The translations under genes and the position numbers were made by a program. From Burkholderia stagnalis (GTDB lineage: Bacteria > Pseudomonadota > Gammaproteobacteria > Burkholderiales > Burkholderiaceae), in NCBI RefSeq assembly GCF_902830275.1, contig NZ_CADESW010000026.1:1-64000 (forward strand): a stretch of DNA of 64,000 nucleotides. Reading direction: 5' to 3'. Position 1 is the stretch's first letter, and each line of letters starts with the position of its first letter. A model generated the notes under the pieces. That model was given only the letters and a program-made list of their open reading frames with translations. It did not search any database and was not told the origin of the DNA. This document shows positions 34,353-43,188 of this stretch, piece after piece.

Positions 34353-37300
34353 CTCGGCCCCCGCAGTGGAGCCTGCGCCCTCTGGACGTGCCGCCCTCTG
34401 GGGTGTGGTGGTCGCGGCCCTGATCGTCGCCGCGCTGGCGATTGGCCTCGTGTGGGGCCGGGGCGACCTGTTCGATCTCGCGCCCGGTGCGGCGCGTATG
34501 CGGGTGGTGATCGTTATCGTCGTTGCCCTGATTGTTTTCGTCGCCATTCACCTCTGCTTGTTTTTCGTCGGCGCATACGCCGTGGCTGGACAGATGTTCC
34601 GCAGGGAGACCGGCAACACGACGAAGGCGCAGAAGCCGCTGACACGCGACGCCCGTCTGCAACGCATGGTCGAGGAGCTACGTGTCTCGCAAGGCTGGCG
34701 TTGGCGATACCGATCGCCGTGGCTGCTGCTGAGCGGGACGGACGCGTTGATCGATACAGTCGCGCCGGGTCTCAAGCGCGCGGGTGTGATGTCAGTCGGC
34801 AACGCAATCCTCGTGCACGTGGCGCCGGACGGCATCGAGGCGAGCGTGTGGCGCCGCCAAATCCGGAAGCTGCGGCCCCGGCGGCCGGTCGACAGCGTGG
34901 TGCAGGTCACGCACGTGGATGAGCACGATACCGAGCTGCCGCGTGTGCTCGCCGCAATCGCGAACGAACTCGGATGGGCCGCGCCGGTTACCCTCCTGCA
35001 TGCGGTGCCCGCGCAGGGCGGGAGCGCCGAGACGTTCGAGGCGATTGGCGCATTCCAGGGAGTCGCGTACAAAGGAGCGCCCGCAGCCGCCGCGTTACAC
35101 GACCAGCTTGCGGCCATCGAGCATGAGACGGCGGACGCGGGGGTGCGGCTTTGCACCTCTCCGGCGCGCCTCACCTATCTCGCCGAAATCTCGCAATACA
35201 TCGGGAAGCAACGCGAACACATCGTCACGGGCTGGCAAGCGCTACTTGCGTCGCACTGGCTGCGAGCACCGCTGGCGGGGGTGATGTTCGCGCCCGTGTT
35301 TGCGACGACGGTGACCATGCCGACGCCTGCTCCGATCACCGGGGACGGGAACGCGGCGCCAAACGCAGCGACTGTTACGAACGGACCAGTTGAGTTCCCC
35401 CCGCAACCCGCCGCGTTGTTGCCGACGTGGTTCGAAGTCGCCACTCGGCAAGGCCATGGTCGGCGCATGGGGTTCTATTGGCCGGACGCACTGGCGATGT
35501 GCGCGACCCTTGCCTCGATAGCATGGTGCGTATGGATGACCGCGTCGTTCATCGGCAATCAACCACTCATGCGCGAGGCGCGGGCGACGGCGAACGCTGC
35601 CGTCGACGCCCGGCCACAGACGGCAGCCGCTTGGCGCGCCCAGCTCGCGCTACAGCAGTTGATGGAAAAGCTCGAATACCGGCAGCAGCACGGTGCACCG
35701 TGGTACCTGCGCGCGGGCCTGTCGCGCAATGACGATATCCTCGACGGTCTCTGGCAACCGTACCGAATCGCGGCGACCCGTAACTTGCAGATACCTATTG
35801 TGCAAACGATCGGCGGGCTGCTGAATGCCGCAGGCCAGGCGCGTGCCGACAGCCTTCAATCGCAGGAGACGCGCGGCAGCACCTACAACGCGCTCAAGAC
35901 TTACCTGATGCTCGGCGACCCGTCGCGCGCCGATCCGGCGTTTCTGAAACGCCTGCTCATCGCCTTGTGGCCGCGACCCGTCGAAATGCCGCTCGGCGAG
36001 CGTGACGATACGGGCCGGCGACTTGCGGCGTTCTATGCCGATCACCTGAAAGCACACCCCGAATGGCGGATTCCGACGGACGACCGCGTCGTGACCTCGA
36101 CCCGTAACATGCTGGTCACCCAAATGGGACTCGCATCGGCCGACGACACGGTGTACCGAAGTATCCTCGACGACGTTAAAAGCAAATACGCCGACGCGTC
36201 GCTCGAAACTCTCTTGAACGGTGCCGATGCCCACGGGATGTTCACGGCGTCGCAGACCGTACCGGGAATCTATACGCGCGCGGCATGGGACGGGATGATC
36301 GCTGCGGCGATCGACAAGGCATCTCGCGAGGGCCGGGTGGGCAGTGACTGGGTGTTGACCGGTTCGCAGGCGTCGCAGACGATCGGCATTACGTTCGCGC
36401 AGGGCAAGATCCGAACCAAGTCGATCGTCGACGAGAAGCGCGCGGCCGAGGAACTGAAGCAGCGTCTGACGGCGCGCTATTTTGGCGAGTACGCGGCGGC
36501 GTGGCAACGCATGCTCAACAGCATGCAGTGGCAACCGGCGTCCAATCTCAATGGGGCGGTCGAACAGCTTTCTCGACTCGTGGATGCACAGACCTCGCCG
36601 TTGCTCGCACTGATGAAATCCGTGCAATTTCAGGCGCAAGCGGGGCGGCCGTCGCAGGCGCTGACCGACACGCTGGTGCGCAAGGCGCAAGACCTGATCG
36701 GTGCGGACGAGCAGGCGGGGGCGGCCGTCGTCAACCCGCTCGACAAGCCGTTTGGTCCGCTCCTCGTGCTGATGGGCGATACGGGCGCATCGCCGACAGC
36801 CGAAAACGGGAAGAGCGGCGCGCCGGCCAACATCGCACTGAACGGCGTGAGCCTGTCGCGCTACCTGACGGCGGTCACGACGATGCGGCTGAAGTTGCAG
36901 CAGATCTCCGGCAGTCCCGATGCGCAGGCGATGGCGCGCTCGCTTGCGCAGGCAGTGTTCCAAGGAAAATTGTCGGAGTTGTCGCAGGCGCGCGATGACG
37001 CGGCGCTGACGGCCGCCAGCCTGGGTACGGCGTGGGCGGGTTTCGGCGATGCGGTGCTTGCGCGGCCGCTTGAGGCCGCATGGCAGACGATCCTGCAACC
37101 GGCCGCAGCGAGCCTGAACGACGCATGGCGAGCAAGCGTTGCCGCACCATTCAACGCGGCGATGAGCAGCCGTTATCCGTTCGTTGATACGCAGGCCGAC
37201 GCGTCTTTCGCTGAGCTCGGCCGATATGTGCGGCCCGACACCGGATTGATTTCGCGTTTCATCACGACACAACTGGCCGGCGTGATGAGGCTGGAAGGCG

Positions 37301-37875
37301 ATCACTGGACGCCGAACGAGCTTGCGCCGCAGGCGCTGCAGTTCGATCCGAAATTCCTGACAGGCGTCCGGCAGTTGTCGACGGTTGGCGCGCAGCTCTA
37401 CCTGCAGGGCGACGCGGGGGAGAAATTCGAAATGATGGCGCTGCCGACGCCGAACGTGACGCGCTCGGAACTGTCGGTCGACGGCAAACAGATCGTTTAT
37501 TTCAATCAGCAGGAGCGTTGGACGTCGCTGGCGTGGCCGGGCAATGGCCTGAACGGACACGCGGGGCTTACATGGCAGACGCTCGACGCGGGCCTGCGGC
37601 AGGCGTTCGATTCGACCGGCGATTGGGCGTTCCTGCGTCTGCTGAGCAGGGCTGACGTCAAGCAGCTCGACAGCACGCGCTATCAGCTTACGTGGAACAC
37701 CGGGAACGGGGAGCCGCTTTCGTACGTGCTGCGCACACAGGTCGGTGCAGGGCCGCTCGACCTGCTGAAGCTACGCGGGTTCCGGATGCCCGATCGCATT
37801 TTCGTCGTCGGCAAGGCAGGCGTCACGTCTGCTATGCCGCTCCTGCCGCCGCTGCCACCGGAGCTCCAGCCATGA
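34318..37875 (+). CDS. TssM/IcmF-like T6SS membrane-complex protein
   Basis: 1185 residues, about TssM size. Two N-terminal spans (~27-46, ~61-86) and a third (~388-410) give the TssM topology, with a large C-terminal periplasmic part including GIYTRAAWDGMIAAAIDKASREG-like IcmF segments and FNAAMSSRYPF. The place of the Walker A motif reads SPWLLLSGTDALIDT, lacking GxxGxGK[ST], so nucleotide binding is unlikely. TssM links the inner membrane to TssJ and TssL. No TssL homologue is present in the window. Start chosen at MTDPKLN; it overlaps the previous gene. Confidence 0.82.
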   Translation: MTDPKLNLRPLDSAPAVEPAPSGRAALWGVVVAALIVAALAIGLVWGRGDLFDLAPGAARMRVVIVIVVALIVFVAIHLCLFFVGAYAVAGQMFRRETGNTTKAQKPLTRDARLQRMVEELRVSQGWRWRYRSPWLLLSGTDALIDTVAPGLKRAGVMSVGNAILVHVAPDGIEASVWRRQIRKLRPRRPVDSVVQVTHVDEHDTELPRVLAAIANELGWAAPVTLLHAVPAQGGSAETFEAIGAFQGVAYKGAPAAAALHDQLAAIEHETADAGVRLCTSPARLTYLAEISQYIGKQREHIVTGWQALLASHWLRAPLAGVMFAPVFATTVTMPTPAPITGDGNAAPNAATVTNGPVEFPPQPAALLPTWFEVATRQGHGRRMGFYWPDALAMCATLASIAWCVWMTASFIGNQPLMREARATANAAVDARPQTAAAWRAQLALQQLMEKLEYRQQHGAPWYLRAGLSRNDDILDGLWQPYRIAATRNLQIPIVQTIGGLLNAAGQARADSLQSQETRGSTYNALKTYLMLGDPSRADPAFLKRLLIALWPRPVEMPLGERDDTGRRLAAFYADHLKAHPEWRIPTDDRVVTSTRNMLVTQMGLASADDTVYRSILDDVKSKYADASLETLLNGADAHGMFTASQTVPGIYTRAAWDGMIAAAIDKASREGRVGSDWVLTGSQASQTIGITFAQGKIRTKSIVDEKRAAEELKQRLTARYFGEYAAAWQRMLNSMQWQPASNLNGAVEQLSRLVDAQTSPLLALMKSVQFQAQAGRPSQALTDTLVRKAQDLIGADEQAGAAVVNPLDKPFGPLLVLMGDTGASPTAENGKSGAPANIALNGVSLSRYLTAVTTMRLKLQQISGSPDAQAMARSLAQAVFQGKLSELSQARDDAALTAASLGTAWAGFGDAVLARPLEAAWQTILQPAAASLNDAWRASVAAPFNAAMSSRYPFVDTQADASFAELGRYVRPDTGLISRFITTQLAGVMRLEGDHWTPNELAPQALQFDPKFLTGVRQLSTVGAQLYLQGDAGEKFEMMALPTPNVTRSELSVDGKQIVYFNQQERWTSLAWPGNGLNGHAGLTWQTLDAGLRQAFDSTGDWAFLRLLSRADVKQLDSTRYQLTWNTGNGEPLSYVLRTQVGAGPLDLLKLRGFRMPDRIFVVGKAGVTSAMPLLPPLPPELQP

Positions 37876-39725
37876 GTGAAGACGCGAACAAACCATCAAT
37901 GCCGGAAGGAAGTGGCCTCGGGGCGCAGGACGATCCGTATTTGCGCTATTTTGATGCGGAGATGCGCTACCTGCGCGAGGCCGGGCGGGAATTCGCGGAG
38001 TCCCAGCCGCAAGGCGCCCGCCGCGTGGGAATGACGATGATGCTGGGCGCGCGCCACGACAGTGTCGAGCAGACCTATGAAGGGTTTGCTTTCCTCACGA
38101 GCCGGCTGCGAATGAAGCTCGACGACGCGCTACCGGAAATCACCGATCCACTGATCGATCACATGTGGCCACATGCAGGCCGTACGATTCCATCGCTGGC
38201 GATCCTGGAGTGCATGCCGCGCGCTGGCGAGGCGCGGGTTCTCGATACGTTGCCGCCAGGGTTGCAGGTACGTTCGACACCCGTCGGACCGGACGGGACG
38301 ATATGTGTCTATCGGACCACCCAGGCGGTACGCCTGCTACCGCTCAATGTGCGTGAAGCAGGCGTGCACGTGCGCGAGGACGGCCGCACGGTGATCCGGC
38401 TCGCGTTTGACCTGCTGCACCGCGAACAGCGGTTGCTGGACGACCTGTCGCGTATCCGGCTTTACCTACACGGCGACCGGCCGACTGCCTCGGCGCTGTA
38501 CGCGGTTTTCACGCGACAGGTCGAGTCGATCGGCGTGCGCATGTCGCGCGTGCTCGACGGCCAGCTGCAACCCAAGCCTGGGATGACTTTTGCGGCTGCG
38601 GGCTTCGGCTCGCAGACACGACTGTGGCCGGTCGATCACGACGCGCGCGACGCCGATTTCGACCGCGAACAAACGATGCTCGAGTATTTCGCATTCCCCG
38701 AGAAGTTCCACTTCGTCGACTTGTGTGGTTTCGACGCGGCAAGCGTGCCACCGGGTGAGACACGTCTCGAATTCGAAATCGTGATTCGAGATCGGGTACC
38801 CGGCGATGTGACGGTGGGCCCCGACAATATCCGCTTGTTCTGTACGCCGGTGATCAACCTGTTCGAACTGGATGCGCAGGCAATTCGACCCAACGCACAT
38901 GATCGCGACTATCCGGTCCTCGCACCCGCATCAGCTGGCGAGCATGTCGAGCCCTACGACGCGCTGTCGGTCTTGGTGACCGATCCACGGACCGCGACAC
39001 AATCGGCGTACCGGTCCATCAAGGAATTCCGGCACCGCGGCGGGATGATGCGACACGAGTCGCCGGATCGCCATTACCACGCGTCGATCCGGCAAGGCGT
39101 GACAGGACAACGCGAGATGTATGTCACGTTAGGGGGGCACCTATGGGATGAGCCGGGCAGCGTGCCGGACGGGCACGTAACGGTGCGGGTGCTGGCGAAC
39201 AACGGGCGATTGCCGCGCATGGCGCTGCGCGATTCGATGATTACGGTAACCACGTCTGCATTTAATGGCGTCGAACGCGTGCGCAATATTACTGCCCCGA
39301 CGATGCCGCTGTATCCCCCACGCGGCGGCGACTACGACTGGCAGGTGATCTCTCACTTCAATTCGGCAGGCGCGACCGAGTTGAACATGATGGACGCGAA
39401 CGTGCTGCGCGGTGCGTTGTCGTTGTACGACTGGACGCGGCAGGACGACAACCGCAGACGTATCGAGGCGATTCATTACGTCTGGCTCGACGAGGAAACG
39501 GAACGGGTAGGAGCGCGCGTCGACCGCATCGCGAATGTGAACGTCGGTATCGAGCCATCGGGTTTTGCAGGACCCGGCGACATCGCGTTATTCGGTGACG
39601 TGTTGAGCCGCTTCATCGGCCGCTACGCGTGTTTCCATTTTTCGGTGCGTCTCGTGATGTATGAGGGCGTGGGTGGCCCTATCCGACGCTATCCGCGTAC
39701 GGACAGGACGGGGGACTGGTTGTGA
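37872..39725 (+). CDS. TssF-like (VasA/ImpG) T6SS baseplate protein
   Basis: 617 residues. The N-terminus DPYLRYFDAEMRYLREAGREFAESQP and then FLTSRLRMKLDDALPEITDPLIDHMWPHAGRTIPSLAILE are the TssF hallmark; the middle has FFCTPVINLFE-type (IRLFCTPVINLFELDAQAI) and the end IGRYACFHFSVRLVM. TssF forms wedges with TssG and TssK around VgrG. No tssG or tssK is in the window. ATG overlaps the TssM-like stop (ATGA). Confidence 0.85.
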   Translation: MSEDANKPSMPEGSGLGAQDDPYLRYFDAEMRYLREAGREFAESQPQGARRVGMTMMLGARHDSVEQTYEGFAFLTSRLRMKLDDALPEITDPLIDHMWPHAGRTIPSLAILECMPRAGEARVLDTLPPGLQVRSTPVGPDGTICVYRTTQAVRLLPLNVREAGVHVREDGRTVIRLAFDLLHREQRLLDDLSRIRLYLHGDRPTASALYAVFTRQVESIGVRMSRVLDGQLQPKPGMTFAAAGFGSQTRLWPVDHDARDADFDREQTMLEYFAFPEKFHFVDLCGFDAASVPPGETRLEFEIVIRDRVPGDVTVGPDNIRLFCTPVINLFELDAQAIRPNAHDRDYPVLAPASAGEHVEPYDALSVLVTDPRTATQSAYRSIKEFRHRGGMMRHESPDRHYHASIRQGVTGQREMYVTLGGHLWDEPGSVPDGHVTVRVLANNGRLPRMALRDSMITVTTSAFNGVERVRNITAPTMPLYPPRGGDYDWQVISHFNSAGATELNMMDANVLRGALSLYDWTRQDDNRRRIEAIHYVWLDEETERVGARVDRIANVNVGIEPSGFAGPGDIALFGDVLSRFIGRYACFHFSVRLVMYEGVGGPIRRYPRTDRTGDWL

Positions 39726-40252
39726 TACCGCAATCGAATCGTTTGATGCTGGGAATTCGGCAGGCTGTCGTAAGCGCGACAACGATCGCATTGCTGGCCG
39801 GCTGTGGTATGTGGCAGTCGGTAAAGGAAACGGCAGTCGATGCTACGCGCGCGGTGATTATCGCGAAGGTCAAGCGACTGAATCTGGTGATCGAGAGTCG
39901 CGCGGCACTCAACCCGAACGAACAAGGGCAGTCGTTACCGGTCGTAATGCGCGTTTACCAGTTGAAGGACGCGAAGGCTTTCGAGCAGGCGGACTACGCG
40001 CAATTGCTCGCCGACGACCGCGCGCAGTTGAAGGCGGACCTGCTCTCCAGCATGGAAGCAACGCTCGGACCCGGCGCAACGATCAAGCTGTCGACACCGA
40101 TGGCGGATGACGCGCGGGCAGTGGGCGTCGTGGCCTTCTTCCGGGAGCAGTCCAATGCCGAATGGCATGTGCTGATCCCGAAGTCGCAGTGGAAGAAAAC
40201 CGATCCCGTCACGCTTGTCGTGACCGGTAACCGGATGGAACTGGTGCAATGA
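39722..40252 (+). CDS. TssJ-like T6SS outer-membrane lipoprotein
   Basis: 176 residues with lipobox LLAGC (Cys28) and a TssJ-type beta-sandwich: LNLVIESRAALNPNEQGQSLPVVMRVYQLKDAKAFEQADY, then VGVVAFFREQSNAEWHVLIP. TssJ anchors TssM to the outer membrane. GTG start overlaps the TssF stop (GTGA); its own stop overlaps the ATG of a truncated frame (ATGA). Confidence 0.87.
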   Translation: MIPQSNRLMLGIRQAVVSATTIALLAGCGMWQSVKETAVDATRAVIIAKVKRLNLVIESRAALNPNEQGQSLPVVMRVYQLKDAKAFEQADYAQLLADDRAQLKADLLSSMEATLGPGATIKLSTPMADDARAVGVVAFFREQSNAEWHVLIPKSQWKKTDPVTLVVTGNRMELVQ

Positions 40253-40305
40253 CCGAGACGCTGTACCGGGCGCTTGATCGCTCGCAGTTTCGATCTGCTC
40301 GATGA
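40249..40305 (+). pseudogene. Truncated 5' end of the next T6SS-operon gene
   Basis: An ATG overlapping the tssJ stop (ATGA, as at the other junctions) opens a frame of 18 codons, MTETLYRALDRSQF..., then stop. A +1 shift would continue DLLDDAPAC, but chromosomal repeat sequence begins at 40366. It looks like the start of a further operon gene lost when the island edge formed. Its family cannot be told from so few residues. Confidence 0.45.
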
Positions 40306-40365
40306 CGCGCCCGCGTGTTCTCCCGCGTCATGCGTGATGCAGCCGTTCAGCCTGGCCCGTAGCAC

Positions 40366-40445
40366 TCAAAACGCCGGCAACCCCGGCGGATTCGTCTCCG
40401 CGCGCGCCACGGCCTCGCTCTGCAGGCCCCAGCGCGCGAGCGCCT
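40366..40445 (+). repeat. 80-bp direct repeat, right copy (island boundary)
   Basis: Same orientation and, by eye, same sequence as 24469-24548. Here it is the native 3' end of the intact binding-protein gene. Confidence 0.85.
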
Positions 40446-41298
40446 GCCCATAACGGCCGTTCGCGATCAGCGTGTTGGTCGCGAGCGTCAGCGCGTCGGC
40501 CAGGCCGCTGCCCTTGCGTGTCGCGATCGCGACGTCCGCGTTCGCCGGCCAGCCCGCGTTGACGAGGCCGACACGCCGCAGCCGGCCGTCGCGCGCCGCG
40601 TCGTACGCGAGCTGCGCGTTCGGGTTCAGCACCGCATCGGCGCGCCCCGACAGCAGCGCGATGCGCGCGGCCGCGTCGTCGTCGAAATACTGCAGCTCGG
40701 TCGCCTTGAGCCCCTGCGCGACGTTGCGCCGGCTCCATTCGAGCAGGATCCGCTCCTGGCTCGTGCCCGCGCCCGTGATGATGCGCAGCCCGGCCACGTC
40801 CTTCGGCTCGGCGATCTTCGCGATCGGGCTCGCGGTGCGCACGTAGAAGCCGTGCAGCCCGAGCCGGTAGGTCGTGAAATCGTATTTTTCCTTGCGCTTT
40901 TCGGTCACGCCGACGTTGGAGATCACCGCGTCGTACTTGCCCGAGCTCAGGCCCAGCGGCCAGTCGGCCCACGCGACCGGCACCAGCACGAGCGTGCGGC
41001 CGAGCGCGTCGGCCACCAGCTGCGCATAGTCGGGATCGGCGCCCACCACGGTGCGCGCGTCGGTCGCGTAGGTCGAGAGCGGCGGTGCATGCGGCGCAAT
41101 CGCCACCGTGAACGCGCCGTCGCGCACCCAGCGGTAGCCGCTCGCCGCGCGGATCGCTTCCGCATCGCGCGGCGCGCGCACGCGGCCCGCCTGGCGCGGG
41201 TCGAGATCCGCTATCGCGGCGGTGGCAAGCGCCGTGCGCAGCGGCAGGCCGGTGGCCGCGGCGAGGGCGGCCGTCATGAACAGGCGTCGGTCGATCAT
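40366..41298 (-). CDS. Family-3 ABC substrate-binding protein (cystine/amino-acid type)
   Basis: 310 residues. The N-terminus DRRLFMTAALAAATG has a twin-Arg resembling a Tat signal. Family-3 motifs are YDAVISNVGVTEKRKEKYDFTTY, DVAGLRIITGAGTSQERILLEW, SGRADAVLNPNAQLAY and ATRKGSGLADALTLATN. Clearly paralogous to the binding protein at 45636-46577 (shared DVAGLRI-T-AGT-QE-ILLEW and a C-terminal NPPGLP). It is the last gene of the minus-strand sulfur-salvage operon, 58 bases after the permease-ATPase. Its 3' end is duplicated at 24469-24548. Confidence 0.9.
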   Translation of the reverse strand: MIDRRLFMTAALAAATGLPLRTALATAAIADLDPRQAGRVRAPRDAEAIRAASGYRWVRDGAFTVAIAPHAPPLSTYATDARTVVGADPDYAQLVADALGRTLVLVPVAWADWPLGLSSGKYDAVISNVGVTEKRKEKYDFTTYRLGLHGFYVRTASPIAKIAEPKDVAGLRIITGAGTSQERILLEWSRRNVAQGLKATELQYFDDDAAARIALLSGRADAVLNPNAQLAYDAARDGRLRRVGLVNAGWPANADVAIATRKGSGLADALTLATNTLIANGRYGQALARWGLQSEAVARAETNPPGLPAF

Positions 41299-41356
41299 CG
41301 GTGCGAGTCTCGCGTATCGGTCGCGTATCGGGTTCGGCGGGGCAGGCGGGCGGGCG

Positions 41357-43141
41357 TCAAAGCACCCGCGACAGGAATTCGCGCGTGCGCGGATGCGCCG
41401 GCGCGTCGAGCACGATCGCCGGCGGCCCCGCCTCGACGATGCGGCCGCGCTCCATGAACAGCACGTTGTCCGCGACTTCGCGCGCGAAGCCGATCTCGTG
41501 CGTGACGATCACGAGCGTCGTGCCGGAGCGGGCCAGCTCCTTGATCACGTCGAGCACTTCGTTGACGAGCTCCGGGTCGAGCGCGGAGGTCGGCTCGTCG
41601 AACAGCAGCACCTTCGGCCGCAGCGCGAGCGCCCGCGCGATCGCGACGCGCTGCTGCTGGCCGCCGGACAACTGGCGCGGATACGCGTCGGCCTTGTCGG
41701 CGAGCCCGACGCGCGCGAGCAGCGCGCGCGCGCTGCGCTCGGCGGCCGCGCGGGTCACGCCGCCGACGGCGACCGGCGCCTCGACGAGGTTCTCGAGCAC
41801 GGTCAGGTGCGGGAACAGGTTGAAGTTCTGGAACACCATGCCGACGTCGATGCGGCGCTTCAGCACGTCGCGCTCCTTCAGCTCGTAGAGCGTGTCGCCG
41901 TCGCGGCGGTAGCCGACCAGTTCGCCGTCGATGTCGATGAAGCCGTCGTCGACGCGCTCCAGATGGTTGATCGCACGCAGCAGCGTCGACTTGCCCGAGC
42001 CCGACGGCCCGACGATCACCGTCACGCTGCCGCGCGGCGCGACGAACGACACGCGGTCGAGCACGCGCTGCGTGCCGAACTGCTTCGACACCGCGTGCAC
42101 GGCGATCTCGCCGCCAGCACGCGGCGCGGGCGTGTCGTCGCCGGCCGCCACGGCCGCCGCAGCCGAGGCCGTGCGGCGAACCCCGGCACGCCGCCAGGCC
42201 GCCCGCAGCCGTTCCAGCACGAAGGTGACGGCGGACGGCGGCGGATTGCGCAGCGCGCCGCGCGCGTAGTGCCGCTCGATCTGCACCTGGATCGCCGACA
42301 GCACGGTGAGGATGATCAGATACCAGACGGTTGCGACCATCAGCAGCGGAATCACCTCGAGATTGCGCCGGTAGATCACCTGCACCGTATAGAACAGCTC
42401 GGGCATTGCGAGCACGTACACCATCGACGTGCCTTTCGCGAGCATGATCAGGTCGTTGAACGCGGTCGGCAGGATCGCGCGCATTGCCTGCGGCAGCACG
42501 ATGCGCGTCGTCTGGTGCGCGCGCGGCAGGCCGAGCGCCGCCGCGGCCTCGAGCTGGCCCTGGTCGACCGCGAGGATGCCGCCGCGAATCACCTCGGCGG
42601 AAAACGCCGCATGGTGCAGCGACAGGCCGAGCACCGCCGCGAGGAACGGGCTGATCAGGTCGGTTGTCGCGATGTCGACGAACGTGATGCCGGTCAGCGG
42701 CACGCCGAGCCGCACGTGCTCGTACAGGTAGCCGAGATTGTTCAGGATCAGCAGCAGCACGATCAGCGGGATCGAGCGGAACAGCCAGATGAACGCCCAC
42801 GCGCTCGCCGCCAGCAGCCGCGAGCGCGACAGCCGCGCCAGCGCGACGAACCCGCCGAGCACGAGGCCGAACACCGCGCCGAGCGCCGTCAGCAGCAGCG
42901 TGCGGGCCAGCCCCGACAGCACCGGCGGCGCGAAGAACCATTCCGCGAACACCGGCCAGCCCCATTGCGGATTGCCGAGCAGCGAATAGGCCACGAGCCC
43001 GATCAGCACGACCGCGAGCGCGGTGCCGGCCGTGCTCGCGCGATGCCGCGCGGGCACGACCCGCAAGCGTGAGCCGGCATCGCGCGCGGCGGCGGGAGAA
43101 AGCGGCGGCAGCGCGCCGTGGAGGTGGGTGGTGTCGCTCAT
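41357..43141 (-). CDS. Fused amino-acid ABC permease-ATPase
   Basis: 594 residues joining a HisM-type permease (spans between ~40 and ~300; EAA-like loop GQLEAAAALGLPRAHQTTRIVLPQAMRAILP) to a complete ATPase from ~345. Walker A is GPSGSGKST (~377-385), signature LSGGQQQRVAIARAL (~490), Walker B VLLFDEPTSALDPE and a switch His in VIVTHEIGFAREVAD. These subunits are normally separate. The family (polar amino acid uptake) imports cystine, glutamine and related amino acids. It lies between binding-protein and monooxygenase genes, so the substrate is probably a sulfur-containing amino-acid derivative. Confidence 0.92.
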   Translation of the reverse strand: MSDTTHLHGALPPLSPAAARDAGSRLRVVPARHRASTAGTALAVVLIGLVAYSLLGNPQWGWPVFAEWFFAPPVLSGLARTLLLTALGAVFGLVLGGFVALARLSRSRLLAASAWAFIWLFRSIPLIVLLLILNNLGYLYEHVRLGVPLTGITFVDIATTDLISPFLAAVLGLSLHHAAFSAEVIRGGILAVDQGQLEAAAALGLPRAHQTTRIVLPQAMRAILPTAFNDLIMLAKGTSMVYVLAMPELFYTVQVIYRRNLEVIPLLMVATVWYLIILTVLSAIQVQIERHYARGALRNPPPSAVTFVLERLRAAWRRAGVRRTASAAAAVAAGDDTPAPRAGGEIAVHAVSKQFGTQRVLDRVSFVAPRGSVTVIVGPSGSGKSTLLRAINHLERVDDGFIDIDGELVGYRRDGDTLYELKERDVLKRRIDVGMVFQNFNLFPHLTVLENLVEAPVAVGGVTRAAAERSARALLARVGLADKADAYPRQLSGGQQQRVAIARALALRPKVLLFDEPTSALDPELVNEVLDVIKELARSGTTLVIVTHEIGFAREVADNVLFMERGRIVEAGPPAIVLDAPAHPRTREFLSRVL

Positions 43142-43188
43142 GTCGTTGCGGTTCCTCGAGTCGGTCGGTAGCGCCGGCGGGCCGGGCG

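Noticed and set aside
24758..40365. Integrative element or prophage with integrase
   Set aside because: No integrase, transposase, tRNA end or phage structural gene was found; only T6SS genes and flanking repeats.
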